A DNA stretch of 64,000 nt, from assembly GCA_963677625.2 (NCBI GenBank), contig CAXXSW010000004.1:496001-560000 (forward strand). Direction: 5' to 3'. This DNA is from UBA1351 sp963677625 (GTDB taxonomy: Bacteria > Bacillota > Clostridia > Lachnospirales > Vallitaleaceae). Made by a program: the position numbers and the translations under genes. Below are positions 42,601-51,240 of the stretch, in pieces (position 1 is the first letter of the stretch; each line of letters starts with the position of its first letter). Below the pieces are notes generated by a model, which did no database searches, had not been told where the DNA came from, and saw only the letters and a list, made by a program, of their open reading frames with translations.

Positions 42601-44815
42601 CTAATTCTTTAGACTCTTCAATCATTTCCAACAAGGTTGAATTCCGGTGGATCTCACGATTATTGGCAATCATATGATTAAGTATAGCCTCATCTCCAAC
42701 AAGAACAACCATCTGTCTGGCTCTTGTAACCGCTGTATAGAGAAGATTCCTGCTTAACAGCATGGAAGGTCCTTTAAATAGGGGTATTATAACTACCGGA
42801 TACTCACTCCCTTGAGATTTATGTATAGTAACACTATAAGCCAACTCCAATTCATCCAGCTGGCTAAATTCATATACCACCTGTTTCAGATCATCAAACT
42901 CAACCTTTATTGTTTCCGAATAATGATTAATATCGATAATTCTACCCATATCACCGTTAAATATTCCAACCCCTTCATCAACTCGAACATTATAGTCACT
43001 CATAATTTTCCAACTAATATTGTAGTTGTTTCGAATCTGCATGACCTTATCGCCTTCTCGAAAAACAGTATTACGATATGCTTTTTCGGCCTTGTCTTTT
43101 TCAGGTGGATTAATTGCTTTTTGGAGAGATATATTTAATTGGTCTACACCTAACATACCTTTTCGCATAGGTGTTAAAACTTGAATACCTTCGAAAAAAT
43201 TAACCTTAGTATATTTGGGTAATCTATCCTTCGACAAAGTAATAACTTCCTTTAGTATGTCCTTACTGGACCTTCTTTTTATAAAAAAGAAATCCTTCTT
43301 ATTCTTATATTCTATAGAATAGCCCTGATGAATCTTATGAGCATTGACGATAATAGCGGAAGACTCATCCTGACGATATATCTTGTCCAATATCACTGTT
43401 GGAATCAGATGCTTAGCATGAATTAAATCTCTAAGAACATTACCTGCTCCAACTGAAGGCAGTTGGTCCTTGTCACCGACAATAATCACTCGACATCCTA
43501 AAGGTACAGCTTTCATCACATGATAGAATAGAGAAATATCTACCATAGAAGCCTCATCTAAAATCAGAACATCACATTCTAGAGGATAATCTTCATTCCT
43601 CTCGAAAGATTGTCTGGATTCATCTCCAGAGAAATTAATCTCTAATAATCGATGAATCGTCTTAGCCTCATATCCTGTTGTTTCTGTCATTCTCTTAGCC
43701 GCCCTACCCGTTGGTGCTGCAAGATTAATGGATAATCTTGCTTCTTCAAAAACCTGAATCAAGGTATTGATTGTTGTTGTCTTTCCTGTACCTGGTCCAC
43801 CGGTTAAAACAAAAAACGGGTATCTGGCCCCAAATCTAACAGCTTCTTTCTGAGTGAAGTCAAGGCTAATCTTATCTCTTTTCTCCACTTGTTCTATCTT
43901 TTTATCAACTTTATTAATTGTTTCCACTTCAGATGTCAGCAAAGCACAAACCTTATGCGCACAATATTCCTCCATCTGATAATAATAGGCAAGATAGATG
44001 ATTTCCTCTCCATCGTTGCCCCTTACCACAATTGTTTGCTTCATCTGTAATTCCAATAGTATGTGATCAATAAACTCAATCTCAATCCCCAGAAGCTCAA
44101 CAGTCCTATTCATCAAGTCCTGCTTGGTGAGATATACATGTCCATCAACTGCTCCCTGATTCAACACATAAGTTACAGCTGACATAATCCGATGGGGATG
44201 ATCTCTCTCAATACCAGTCTTTGCTGCAATAGAATCCGCTAGCTTAAAACCTATACCATATATATCTTCTGCCAAACGATAAGGGTTTTCTCTAACAATC
44301 TGATAGGTCTTGTCTTTATAGTACTCGTATATCTTCATACCATAAGTTAGGGATATATTATATTCCTGCAAGAAAATAATAGCCTGTCTCATTGTTCTCT
44401 GATTATAGAATATTTCCGCAATGCTTTGAGCCTTAGCCATACTTATCCCTTTGACTTCTTCCAGTCGCTCAGGTTGTTCCTCAATAATCTTAAAAGTATC
44501 ATCACCAAAAGCCTCTACTATCTTAGAGGCAAGAACAGGTCCGATTCCCTTAATAGCTCCGGATCCCAAATAACGCTCAAATGCATTTTTTTCATGGGGT
44601 ATATTACTTGTAAAAGACTCTACATTAAACTGTAGGCCATAAATGGAATGTGTTGTATAATGGCCTTCCATAGATATTTCTTCACCGACTGAAAGTTGAA
44701 ACATGGTTCCCACACAGGTTTTCTCCCCTTGGTCCGTTGAAACTGCAAGAATGGTATATCCGTTATTCTCGTTTCTGTAAATGATATCTTCAACGATACC
44801 GACCATTTTTTCCAT
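42560..44815 (-). CDS. recD2: RecD-like DNA helicase (RecD2)
   Basis: RecD2 is a 5'-3' superfamily 1B helicase acting outside RecBCD in repair. It has the N-terminal extension typical of RecD2, with helix-hairpin-helix segments (GSGAIKGIGPVLASKIVEAF), the Walker A GGPGTGKTTT at 339-348, DEASMVD for Walker B, and the terminal YAVTRARQMVVLVG motif VI region in LLYTAVTRARQ. Its 751 residues are full length. It is the first gene of the recD2-comF-yvyF unit. Confidence 0.95.
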   Translation of the reverse strand: MEKMVGIVEDIIYRNENNGYTILAVSTDQGEKTCVGTMFQLSVGEEISMEGHYTTHSIYGLQFNVESFTSNIPHEKNAFERYLGSGAIKGIGPVLASKIVEAFGDDTFKIIEEQPERLEEVKGISMAKAQSIAEIFYNQRTMRQAIIFLQEYNISLTYGMKIYEYYKDKTYQIVRENPYRLAEDIYGIGFKLADSIAAKTGIERDHPHRIMSAVTYVLNQGAVDGHVYLTKQDLMNRTVELLGIEIEFIDHILLELQMKQTIVVRGNDGEEIIYLAYYYQMEEYCAHKVCALLTSEVETINKVDKKIEQVEKRDKISLDFTQKEAVRFGARYPFFVLTGGPGTGKTTTINTLIQVFEEARLSINLAAPTGRAAKRMTETTGYEAKTIHRLLEINFSGDESRQSFERNEDYPLECDVLILDEASMVDISLFYHVMKAVPLGCRVIIVGDKDQLPSVGAGNVLRDLIHAKHLIPTVILDKIYRQDESSAIIVNAHKIHQGYSIEYKNKKDFFFIKRRSSKDILKEVITLSKDRLPKYTKVNFFEGIQVLTPMRKGMLGVDQLNISLQKAINPPEKDKAEKAYRNTVFREGDKVMQIRNNYNISWKIMSDYNVRVDEGVGIFNGDMGRIIDINHYSETIKVEFDDLKQVVYEFSQLDELELAYSVTIHKSQGSEYPVVIIPLFKGPSMLLSRNLLYTAVTRARQMVVLVGDEAILNHMIANNREIHRNSTLLEMIEESKELVGVDEVKYEYESS

Positions 44816-44877
44816 GGGACTCTCCTTAAACTTTCTTGTACTTTTGCTATTATAGCATAGTTTTGTATATAATCGTA

Positions 44878-44914
44878 TTAAAAAAGTGCTATCTGCTCAA
44901 TGAGCAAATAGCAC
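44878..44914 (-). terminator. Intrinsic terminator after metK
   Basis: GTGCTAT...ATAGCAC arms (44886-44914) with an inner GCTC/GAGC stem form a long hairpin on the minus strand, followed by U residues encoded by 44878-44885. It lies 26 bp beyond the metK stop. Confidence 0.88.
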
Positions 44915-44940
44915 CATCCTTATGTTATTACAAATTCAAA

Positions 44941-46113
44941 CTACTTAAGTTTTGCTTTTAACTCATCAACTTTATCCGTCCTCTCCCAAGGAAGATCCAG
45001 GTCAATTCTACCAAAGTGACCATAAGCTGCTGTCTGTTTATAAATAGGACGTCTAAGATCAAGAATATCGATAATTGCAGCTGGTCGAAGGTCAAAAACT
45101 TCATTCACAAGGTCTGTAATCTTATCATCTCCAACAATACCAGTTCCGTGAGTATCCACAAATACAGAAACAGGTCGTGCAACACCTATAGCATAGGCAA
45201 GTTCAATTTCACATGATTTAGCAAGCCCTGCTGCAACTATGTTCTTAGCCACATAGCGAGCTGCATAGGCTGCTGAACGGTCTACTTTTGTAGGGTCTTT
45301 ACCAGAAAAAGCTCCACCGCCATGACTTGCATATCCACCATAGGTATCAACAATAATTTTACGGCCAGTAAGTCCTGCATCTCCATGTGGTCCACCAATA
45401 ACAAAACGGCCAGTCGGATTAATAAAGAACTTCGTTTCATCATCAAGAAATTCTTCAGGAATCTCAGGTTTTATGACAAGCTCTATCAAATCTTTACGTA
45501 TCTGTTCTTGGCTAACTAGCTCATCATGCTGAGTTGAAATAACAACAGTATCAACACGTACTGGTTTATTTCCATCATATTCCACTGTAACCTGGGATTT
45601 ACCATCAGGTCTTAGATAGTCAACAGTTCCTGCTTTACGAACCGCAGACAAACGCTTTGTTAAGCGATGGGATAAGGCAATTGGTAAAGGCATTAATTCT
45701 TCTGTATCATTGCAGGCAAAACCAATCATCATTCCCTGATCACCGGCTCCTGTATCATGAGCATCGGATTCCCTGGATTCAAGCGATGCATCGACACCCA
45801 TAGCAATATCCGCTGATTGTTCATCAAGGGTAACCAAAACTGCACAGGTCTCTGAATCAAATCCATATTTTGCTCTATCATATCCAATTTCTTTTATTGT
45901 CGAGCGAACAACCTTTGGTATATCCACATAACATGATGTAGATATTTCTCCCATAACCATAACCATACCAGTAGTTACGGCTGTCTCGCAAGCAACACGA
46001 GCATTAGGGTCCTGCGCAATAATCGCATCTAATACCGCATCAGATATTTGGTCACATACTTTGTCTGGATGTCCTTCAGTAACAGATTCTGATGTAAAAA
46101 GTCTTTTTGCCAT
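44941..46113 (-). CDS. metK: S-adenosylmethionine synthase
   Basis: MetK makes SAM from methionine and ATP. The 390 residues include SEGHPDKVCDQISDAVLD, the GAGDQGMMIGFAC ATP-binding signature, and GGGAFSGKDPTKVDRS with the phosphate-binding lysines. It is monocistronic with its own promoter and terminator. I see no SAM riboswitch in its 125-bp leader region, so control is probably different from that of many Firmicutes metK genes. Confidence 0.97.
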   Translation of the reverse strand: MAKRLFTSESVTEGHPDKVCDQISDAVLDAIIAQDPNARVACETAVTTGMVMVMGEISTSCYVDIPKVVRSTIKEIGYDRAKYGFDSETCAVLVTLDEQSADIAMGVDASLESRESDAHDTGAGDQGMMIGFACNDTEELMPLPIALSHRLTKRLSAVRKAGTVDYLRPDGKSQVTVEYDGNKPVRVDTVVISTQHDELVSQEQIRKDLIELVIKPEIPEEFLDDETKFFINPTGRFVIGGPHGDAGLTGRKIIVDTYGGYASHGGGAFSGKDPTKVDRSAAYAARYVAKNIVAAGLAKSCEIELAYAIGVARPVSVFVDTHGTGIVGDDKITDLVNEVFDLRPAAIIDILDLRRPIYKQTAAYGHFGRIDLDLPWERTDKVDELKAKLK

Positions 46114-46191
46114 TTTTTTCCTCCTTAGACGCTACACAAACGCCTCTCCTAAACACTTATAGCTATACATGCTATCTTGATAATCATTATT

Positions 46192-46219
46192 ATTATACTG
46201 TATATAAAATTAATTGCAA
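46192..46219 (-). promoter_or_regulatory. SigA-type promoter for metK
   Basis: On the minus strand TTGCAA (46214-46219) and TATAAT (46192-46197) are separated by 16 bases, about 80 bp before the metK ATG. Confidence 0.65.
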
Positions 46220-46239
46220 GGCTTAAATCAAAACTCATA

Positions 46240-47289
46240 TCACTTCAATATATGACGTCGAAAAAAAATACCATGAGCAACAGGTTTTTCATCACCTAAA
46301 CTAGGTCTATTTAAAACACTTCCATCAACTACCATAGTTGAAGAAGCCCCACCATCCAAAAAGGCAGCCTGAATACAACCTTCATCAAAAAATATCTTAG
46401 CTAACTGATATCCTGTTACACCATGACTTACTCCTGGGTTTCTTCCGTCAACAACTTTAACGATGATCTGGCCATCTCCTGTTATGCCTATTGCCGTCCT
46501 AGGTTGAAGGGATGTAGTCGGACCAATATAGCCTTCAAAATCCTTAACAACTATTTCCCCATCCTCAATTAGCCAACCACCAGTTTGAAAAGCTTGACTT
46601 ACCTCATCCATTTCAAAATTAGCTTCAACAACATATTCCAATCGATCTCCCACTTTTATATCTAAGTCATAAGGAAGGCTTCTATAAGCTAACATAAAAT
46701 CTCCGTTTAATGGATTCGTATACTCTTCAGGTATAAGATCACTACCCTCACCTACTTTTGTCTTGACCACTTTATTATCTTCAATCCAAAAATTTCTATG
46801 ATTATTATTCCGCCTATTATGTTGTCCATAATAAGAAGTAAAGACCGCTAAGAGAGTATCAGTCATCCCCTCATTAAGCTCGTAAGTTGGATAAGATATT
46901 CCTTCATGTAATATAAAAGCTTTGAGCTCAGGTATCATCAATTCCGTTCGCCCATCCTTGTATAAAATAAACAAGGGCGTATTAATAGATTGTATTTTTA
47001 CCAAATTCCCATCTGCAATCATTAGACCTGCCGGTTTTCCTATGTCATTATAAAACATACCATTAATACCTAATTCACCTGGTCCAGACATATCTGATAC
47101 ATTTTCAAAACCAAACATTTCATCAAAAGACAGACTTTGCCTTATCTGCACATCCATAGGATTTGCCCTTATAGTATATATTTCCTGCCTAAACCCATCC
47201 ACTTCAAGACTCTCTACTGATAAACCAAGACTTGTAATCAAATGCAAGAGTGTCATAAGTATACGTAGTGCCTCATTTAATCTAAACAT
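46240..47289 (-). CDS. Secreted phosphodiester glycosidase family protein (NAGPA-like)
   Basis: This family is related to the enzyme that removes N-acetylglucosamine from phosphodiesters (NAGPA); in bacteria it acts on cell-wall or exopolysaccharide phosphodiesters. A hydrophobic N terminus (residues 7-25) looks like a signal sequence or anchor. The C-terminal domain has AIGITGDGQIIVKVVDGRNPG and the family motif FLDGGASSTMVVDG. It follows the MBL gene by 3 bp. The substrate is unknown. Confidence 0.8.
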   Translation of the reverse strand: MFRLNEALRILMTLLHLITSLGLSVESLEVDGFRQEIYTIRANPMDVQIRQSLSFDEMFGFENVSDMSGPGELGINGMFYNDIGKPAGLMIADGNLVKIQSINTPLFILYKDGRTELMIPELKAFILHEGISYPTYELNEGMTDTLLAVFTSYYGQHNRRNNNHRNFWIEDNKVVKTKVGEGSDLIPEEYTNPLNGDFMLAYRSLPYDLDIKVGDRLEYVVEANFEMDEVSQAFQTGGWLIEDGEIVVKDFEGYIGPTTSLQPRTAIGITGDGQIIVKVVDGRNPGVSHGVTGYQLAKIFFDEGCIQAAFLDGGASSTMVVDGSVLNRPSLGDEKPVAHGIFFRRHILK

Positions 47290-47292
47290 ATA

Positions 47293-47958
47293 TTACATAT
47301 CCTTTATTGCAGCTTTAATCTCATCAACTCCGTACTTTTTCCCATGAGACAGATAAAACTCCTTTACGCCTAGTGTTATTAGTTCTTCCATATGCATTTT
47401 GATATCTGATAAGCTATAGGCAACAAAAGGTTTATGAGGTTTGCTGTTTTTACTAAAGGCCATTAAAGAATCACCAACAATCGCCTTATCACCAATAATC
47501 ACTGACAAAGAACCTTTAGAGTGTCCACAAGTTAAAAGCAATCTTCCATTGACACCATAGGCATTTAAGTCAAAATCAGTTTCCATTAAAATATCTATGT
47601 TGAGATAAATGGGTTTTGTTTTTTTAGGAATCCACCCAAACAAAAAAGCTAATACTTTCATCCATTTTGCTACCGGCTTAATTTCATGGTCTTTCTCACA
47701 GGTTAAAGTTCTAAATTCTGTTTCGCTCATTAAGACTTCTGCGCCAGTTTCACGTCTAAGAAACTTAAGAGATCCAATATGGTCATCATGACCATGAGTC
47801 AAAACAATAAGTTTAATAGATTTTGGATCAATAGCATAGTCATATAAATTATTAAGTATTTTTTTGCCAGAGGATTTAACTCCAGTATCTACCAAAATAT
47901 AGGGATCTTCACCAATAAGGAAAACATTGACAAAACCGGTTTTAATCACTCGTATCAT
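47293..47958 (-). CDS. Metallo-beta-lactamase fold hydrolase
   Basis: The 221-residue protein carries the zinc-binding LTHGHDDHIGSLKFL (HxHxDH) and later His residues in CGHSKGSLSVIIGD and LSHGKKYG. Such enzymes hydrolyse thioesters, phosphodiesters or lactones; nothing here identifies the substrate. It opens a two-gene unit with the NAGPA-like gene and starts behind a strong GGAGGTGGG site. Confidence 0.85.
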   Translation of the reverse strand: MIRVIKTGFVNVFLIGEDPYILVDTGVKSSGKKILNNLYDYAIDPKSIKLIVLTHGHDDHIGSLKFLRRETGAEVLMSETEFRTLTCEKDHEIKPVAKWMKVLAFLFGWIPKKTKPIYLNIDILMETDFDLNAYGVNGRLLLTCGHSKGSLSVIIGDKAIVGDSLMAFSKNSKPHKPFVAYSLSDIKMHMEELITLGVKEFYLSHGKKYGVDEIKAAIKDM

Positions 47959-48066
47959 GCTCCCACCTCCGGGTATGCAGCTACAAACTATTAATACTTA
48001 CTTAAGATAAAAAGCACTTTAAAAGAAAGATAATATGGTCTCATGCCTATAAGGCCAACCTTCCAA

Positions 48067-48096
48067 TAGAAAAATAAAGACCGGTATACCCGGTCT
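48067..48096 (-). terminator. Intrinsic terminator after flgF-flgG-flgJ
   Basis: AGACCGG (48078-48084) and CCGGTCT (48090-48096) form a perfect 7-bp stem; on the minus strand it is followed by UUAUUUUUC (48067-48077). It ends the flgF-flgG-flgJ message. Confidence 0.85.
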
Positions 48097-48104
48097 ACAT
48101 ACGT

Positions 48105-48458
48105 TTATTTTTCTTCTTGAATTTTCGGTGACAACTGTTTATAGAGAATTTTAGCAATTCCTGTTCCGCTATTTTCAGAAACAACATTTGAGTATTCCGT
48201 ATCAAGCATCTCTGTATAGATATTCTTCTCATTAGATTGTTCAAACAAGCCACCATCAGGTATGGTTTTTCTCATTTCCTTAAAAAGCCGCTGTACATAA
48301 TAAGCTTCAAAATCTTCACAGGCCTTTTTGAGTTCCTTATCGTCCTTTTCAGATATAGCTTGGTCAATAATTTTCTTAAAATCAGTAACTGTGCTTTCTG
48401 ACTCTGTAATCTGAGAGTATGCACTTGTTATATCATTTCCAATACCGCGAATTTCCAT
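48105..48458 (-). CDS. flgJ: Rod-binding FlgJ-like protein
   Basis: A 117-residue protein with the rod-binding domain only: LKKACEDFEAYYVQRLFKEMRK, then GGLFEQSNEKNIYTEMLDTE. It lacks the muramidase domain of proteobacterial FlgJ, as is normal in Firmicutes. I use the ATG at 48456-48458 with AAAGGTGA at good spacing. It follows flgG in the rod gene set. It likely guides rod assembly at the cell wall. Confidence 0.85.
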   Translation of the reverse strand: MEIRGIGNDITSAYSQITESESTVTDFKKIIDQAISEKDDKELKKACEDFEAYYVQRLFKEMRKTIPDGGLFEQSNEKNIYTEMLDTEYSNVVSENSGTGIAKILYKQLSPKIQEEK

Positions 48459-48517
48459 ACTATCACCTTTCAAAGTAAACCTAATATAAGCATATATAAA
48501 AACAAGACAGAAGTCAA

Positions 48518-49327
48518 TTATCGTTTCAAGCTGTTAGCAAGACCAAGCATATCATCTGAAGTCTGAATGGCCTTAGATGATAGTTCATAGGCTCTTTGGG
48601 CAATAATCATTTTAACCATTTCTTCAACAGCTTGAACATTAGATGATTCCAATGTCCCTTGGCTAACTATACTTGCTTCAAAATCTGGGTTATCAAGCTC
48701 ATTAAGTGGAGGCCCTGATGCAATGGTCTGCTCCATCATACCGTTACCAACTGCTTTAAGTCCTGAAATATTCCTAAACTGAACAAGTTGAAACTGAATT
48801 CCCAAATCAATAGTAACCCCTCCTTTTGTGTAAGAAAAATTACCTTGGGAATCACATGTTAAGTTCTGTGGTAAAGTATTTTCTTCAAAGGTAATTGGAC
48901 CACCATCTGTCCCGATGACCGGATTACCATTAACATCAGTAAGCATTAGCTGTCCGTTACTTACCGACATTTTAAACGAACCATCTTTAGTAAACCTTAA
49001 TTGATCATCGCTGTCTTGTACTGCGAAGAAACCACCGCCTGATAATGAGAAATCCAATGGATTCTCTGTCCTTTCAACATTACCTTGTGTATAAGTCTTC
49101 ACCGATCCCGCAGCACGTACACCATGTCCGACCTGAAGGTTAATCGGTTGACCTCCATTGTCTATCTGTCCAGCAGACTCCAATGTTTCATAAAGCAAAG
49201 ACTTAAATTCCATTCTTTCTTTTTTATAACCGATAGTATTAACATTAGCCAAGTTATTAGCAATGGTATCTACAACCAATTGTTGAGTTTTCATTCCGGA
49301 CGCTGCCGTCCATAGTGATCGCATCAT
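48518..49327 (-). CDS. flgG: Distal rod protein FlgG
   Basis: FlgG builds the distal rod. The N terminus RSLWTAASGMKTQQLVVDTIANNLANVNT and the C terminus AVEEMVKMIIAQRAYELSSK are the conserved rod/hook ends (split here). Its 269 residues match B. subtilis FlhP. It follows flgF by 15 bp. The first of two ATG codons has AGGAGG 8 nt upstream. Confidence 0.95.
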   Translation of the reverse strand: MMRSLWTAASGMKTQQLVVDTIANNLANVNTIGYKKERMEFKSLLYETLESAGQIDNGGQPINLQVGHGVRAAGSVKTYTQGNVERTENPLDFSLSGGGFFAVQDSDDQLRFTKDGSFKMSVSNGQLMLTDVNGNPVIGTDGGPITFEENTLPQNLTCDSQGNFSYTKGGVTIDLGIQFQLVQFRNISGLKAVGNGMMEQTIASGPPLNELDNPDFEASIVSQGTLESSNVQAVEEMVKMIIAQRAYELSSKAIQTSDDMLGLANSLKR

Positions 49328-49342
49328 AAGCTTAACCTCCTA

Positions 49343-50107
49343 TTATATCCGTCCAATATTGTTCACAGCTTTGTCTAAGGTTTCATCGTAAGTTGTGATC
49401 ACTTTTTGATTGGATTCGTAAGTTCTTTGTAAATTAATCATTTCAATCATTTCTTTGACCGAATTTACATTAGATGACTCTTCATAACCATGGCGAACAG
49501 AGGCTTTAAAGTCTGTCTTAGTTGAGTAATCAGTCATAACATAATTACTGTCTCCCATCTTTTGTAAGGCTCTGTAGTCCTCAAATCCAGTAAACTGAAT
49601 CTTGTCTAGTCTTTCACCATCAACAAAGATTGTCCCGTCACCGGTAATTGCAAATTTACCTTCTGGTACAGTAATACTACCTTGTTCTCCTAGGACATAA
49701 TAGCCATTTTTTGTTACTAGGTGTCTATTATTGTCTACGACCAATGCACCGTCTCTTGTAAACACTTCATCAAACGTACCATTATCATTTAGGGTCCCTA
49801 TGGTCATCATACCTGGCCCTTCAATAGCCAATGAATATGGACTGTCAACATAATTCAAGGCACCTTGTCCAAAATTCGTATATATATTATCTAGCTGAAC
49901 ACCAAGTGTCATGCCACCAATCTTCTGATTGCCAGGCACTTCCGGATCATTTATCTTAACAGCTAAGACATCACTAAAAGACTTCATCACAGCATTATCC
50001 TGCTTAAAGCCGGCTGTACTTGCATTAGCCAAATTATTAGCTACTACGTCCATTCTTTGCTGTTGCACCCTCATTCCGGTGTATGCCGTGTAAAGACCTC
50101 TTAACAT
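49343..50107 (-). CDS. flgF: Proximal rod protein FlgF
   Basis: FlgF-type rod protein of 254 residues with LRGLYTAYTGMRVQQQRMDV at the N terminus and NSVKEMIEMINLQRTYESNQ at the C terminus. It begins the flgF-flgG-flgJ unit. The pair corresponds to flhO-flhP of B. subtilis, which lie directly after mbl. Here a plus-strand regulator lies between mbl and flgF. Confidence 0.93.
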   Translation of the reverse strand: MLRGLYTAYTGMRVQQQRMDVVANNLANASTAGFKQDNAVMKSFSDVLAVKINDPEVPGNQKIGGMTLGVQLDNIYTNFGQGALNYVDSPYSLAIEGPGMMTIGTLNDNGTFDEVFTRDGALVVDNNRHLVTKNGYYVLGEQGSITVPEGKFAITGDGTIFVDGERLDKIQFTGFEDYRALQKMGDSNYVMTDYSTKTDFKASVRHGYEESSNVNSVKEMIEMINLQRTYESNQKVITTYDETLDKAVNNIGRI

Positions 50108-50140
50108 ATCCTGCTCCTTTTCAAACGATTTCTACATTAT

Positions 50141-50167
50141 CTATCGCCTTATATTACTCAAAACTTA
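50141..50167 (-). promoter_or_regulatory. SigD-like promoter for flgF-flgG-flgJ
   Basis: On the minus strand TAAG (50164-50167) and GGCGATAG (50141-50148) are separated by 15 bases, the same spacer as the other flagellar promoters. Six of the eight -10 positions match. Confidence 0.65.
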
Positions 50168-50274
50168 ACCTTATTGTTCAAAAAACTTTATTTTTTCATC
50201 ATAGTCACTGAGTCTCTATTACTAAATGTTAACTCCAAAAGTAATAGCACGCCTTTTCCTAATCAACATTTAAT

Positions 50275-50308
50275 TTTGTTTGCAAATAAACAAACTTTAT
50301 GGTAATAT
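50275..50308 (+). promoter_or_regulatory. Promoter with overlapping inverted repeat for the DUF2087 regulator
   Basis: TTGCAA (50280-50285) and TAATAT (50303-50308) are 17 bases apart. The inverted repeat TTTGTTT/AAACAAA (50275-50281 and 50288-50294, 6-nt spacer) covers the -35 box. That is a fitting place for autorepression, although no binding site is proven. Confidence 0.6.
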
Positions 50309-50347
50309 GTTTTTAAATATGCAAACACTCTCAAAAAGGAGCAATAT

Positions 50348-51100
50348 ATGGACATACAAACATTATTTTGGAATGCAGAACTAAAAGATATGCAAAGAGG
50401 CTTTTTCTTTGATAAAGATACAAAGTCCTATACCTGTCTTATTTGTGGTGAATCCACAGAAAAGGGCCAAGTTTATCCTTATAGTAATAATTTTTACACC
50501 GCCTACAAACGAATGGAACTTCACATTGAAGAAGCACACACAAGTGTTTTTGATTATATGATGTCCCTCAACAAGTCTTACACCTCACTGAGCGACAGTC
50601 AAAAAAATGTTCTGATTCTTATGCACCAGGGTTTAAATGACCAAGAAATTGCAAAAGAGCTTGGTATAACAAAATCAACAATCAGAAATTATCGGTTTAA
50701 ATTTAAGGAAAAAGAAAAGCAGGCAAAGGTTTTATTAAGCATTTTTGCTAATCTTACTAACGAAACTTCTAAAGATCCAAACCCTGTTGTTACACCTCAT
50801 TTAGGTGCTACCCAGATAGATGATCGATATAATATTACTGAAAAAGACACCATAAAAACACTAGAAAACTATTTTGATTCCAATGGTGGCCTAATAAATT
50901 TTCCTTCCAAGGAGAAAAAGAAGATTATTGTACTTCGAGAAATTGCCAAAAACTTTAAGCCTAATTTGCAATATTCCGAAAAAGAAATCAACAGAATTCT
51001 TCAGCGCATCTTCGATGACTATGTTCTCATCAGACGATACCTAATTCAATATGGATTTCTAGACAGAAAAAATGATGGTCAATTATATTGGGTGAAATAA
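50348..51100 (+). CDS. LuxR-type HTH regulator with DUF2087 domain
   Basis: A 250-residue putative transcription regulator with three parts. Residues 30-64 resemble a zinc finger (Cys30, Cys33, His59, His64). Residues 82-120 are a LuxR-type helix-turn-helix (SDSQKNVLILMHQGLNDQEI, then KELGITKSTIRNYRF). Residues about 175-250 are a DUF2087 domain (LINFPSKEKKKIIVLREIAK, then RRYLIQYGFLDRKNDGQLYW). It lies on the opposite strand between mbl and flgF, has its own promoter and terminator, and is likely autonomous. Target genes are unknown. Confidence 0.82.
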   Translation: MDIQTLFWNAELKDMQRGFFFDKDTKSYTCLICGESTEKGQVYPYSNNFYTAYKRMELHIEEAHTSVFDYMMSLNKSYTSLSDSQKNVLILMHQGLNDQEIAKELGITKSTIRNYRFKFKEKEKQAKVLLSIFANLTNETSKDPNPVVTPHLGATQIDDRYNITEKDTIKTLENYFDSNGGLINFPSKEKKKIIVLREIAKNFKPNLQYSEKEINRILQRIFDDYVLIRRYLIQYGFLDRKNDGQLYWVK

Positions 51101-51138
51101 TAACAGATGTAGATTCTAAGCCTAACAACCTAAACAAA

Positions 51139-51173
51139 AACAGCTACTTAACCTCGATGGTCTAGTAGCTGTT
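51139..51173 (+). terminator. Intrinsic terminator after the DUF2087 regulator
   Basis: AACAGCTACT (51139-51148) and AGTAGCTGTT (51164-51173) are perfect 10-bp complements followed by TTTCTT on the plus strand. Confidence 0.88.
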
Positions 51174-51240
51174 TTTCTTATTACTTTTTATTAATATGCA
51201 TTATCATACCCTTACTTGTAATACAAAAACAAATCTATTC

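Noticed and set aside
46114..46239. SAM riboswitch before metK
   Set aside because: No matching core or terminator/antiterminator arrangement; only a SigA-type promoter was found.
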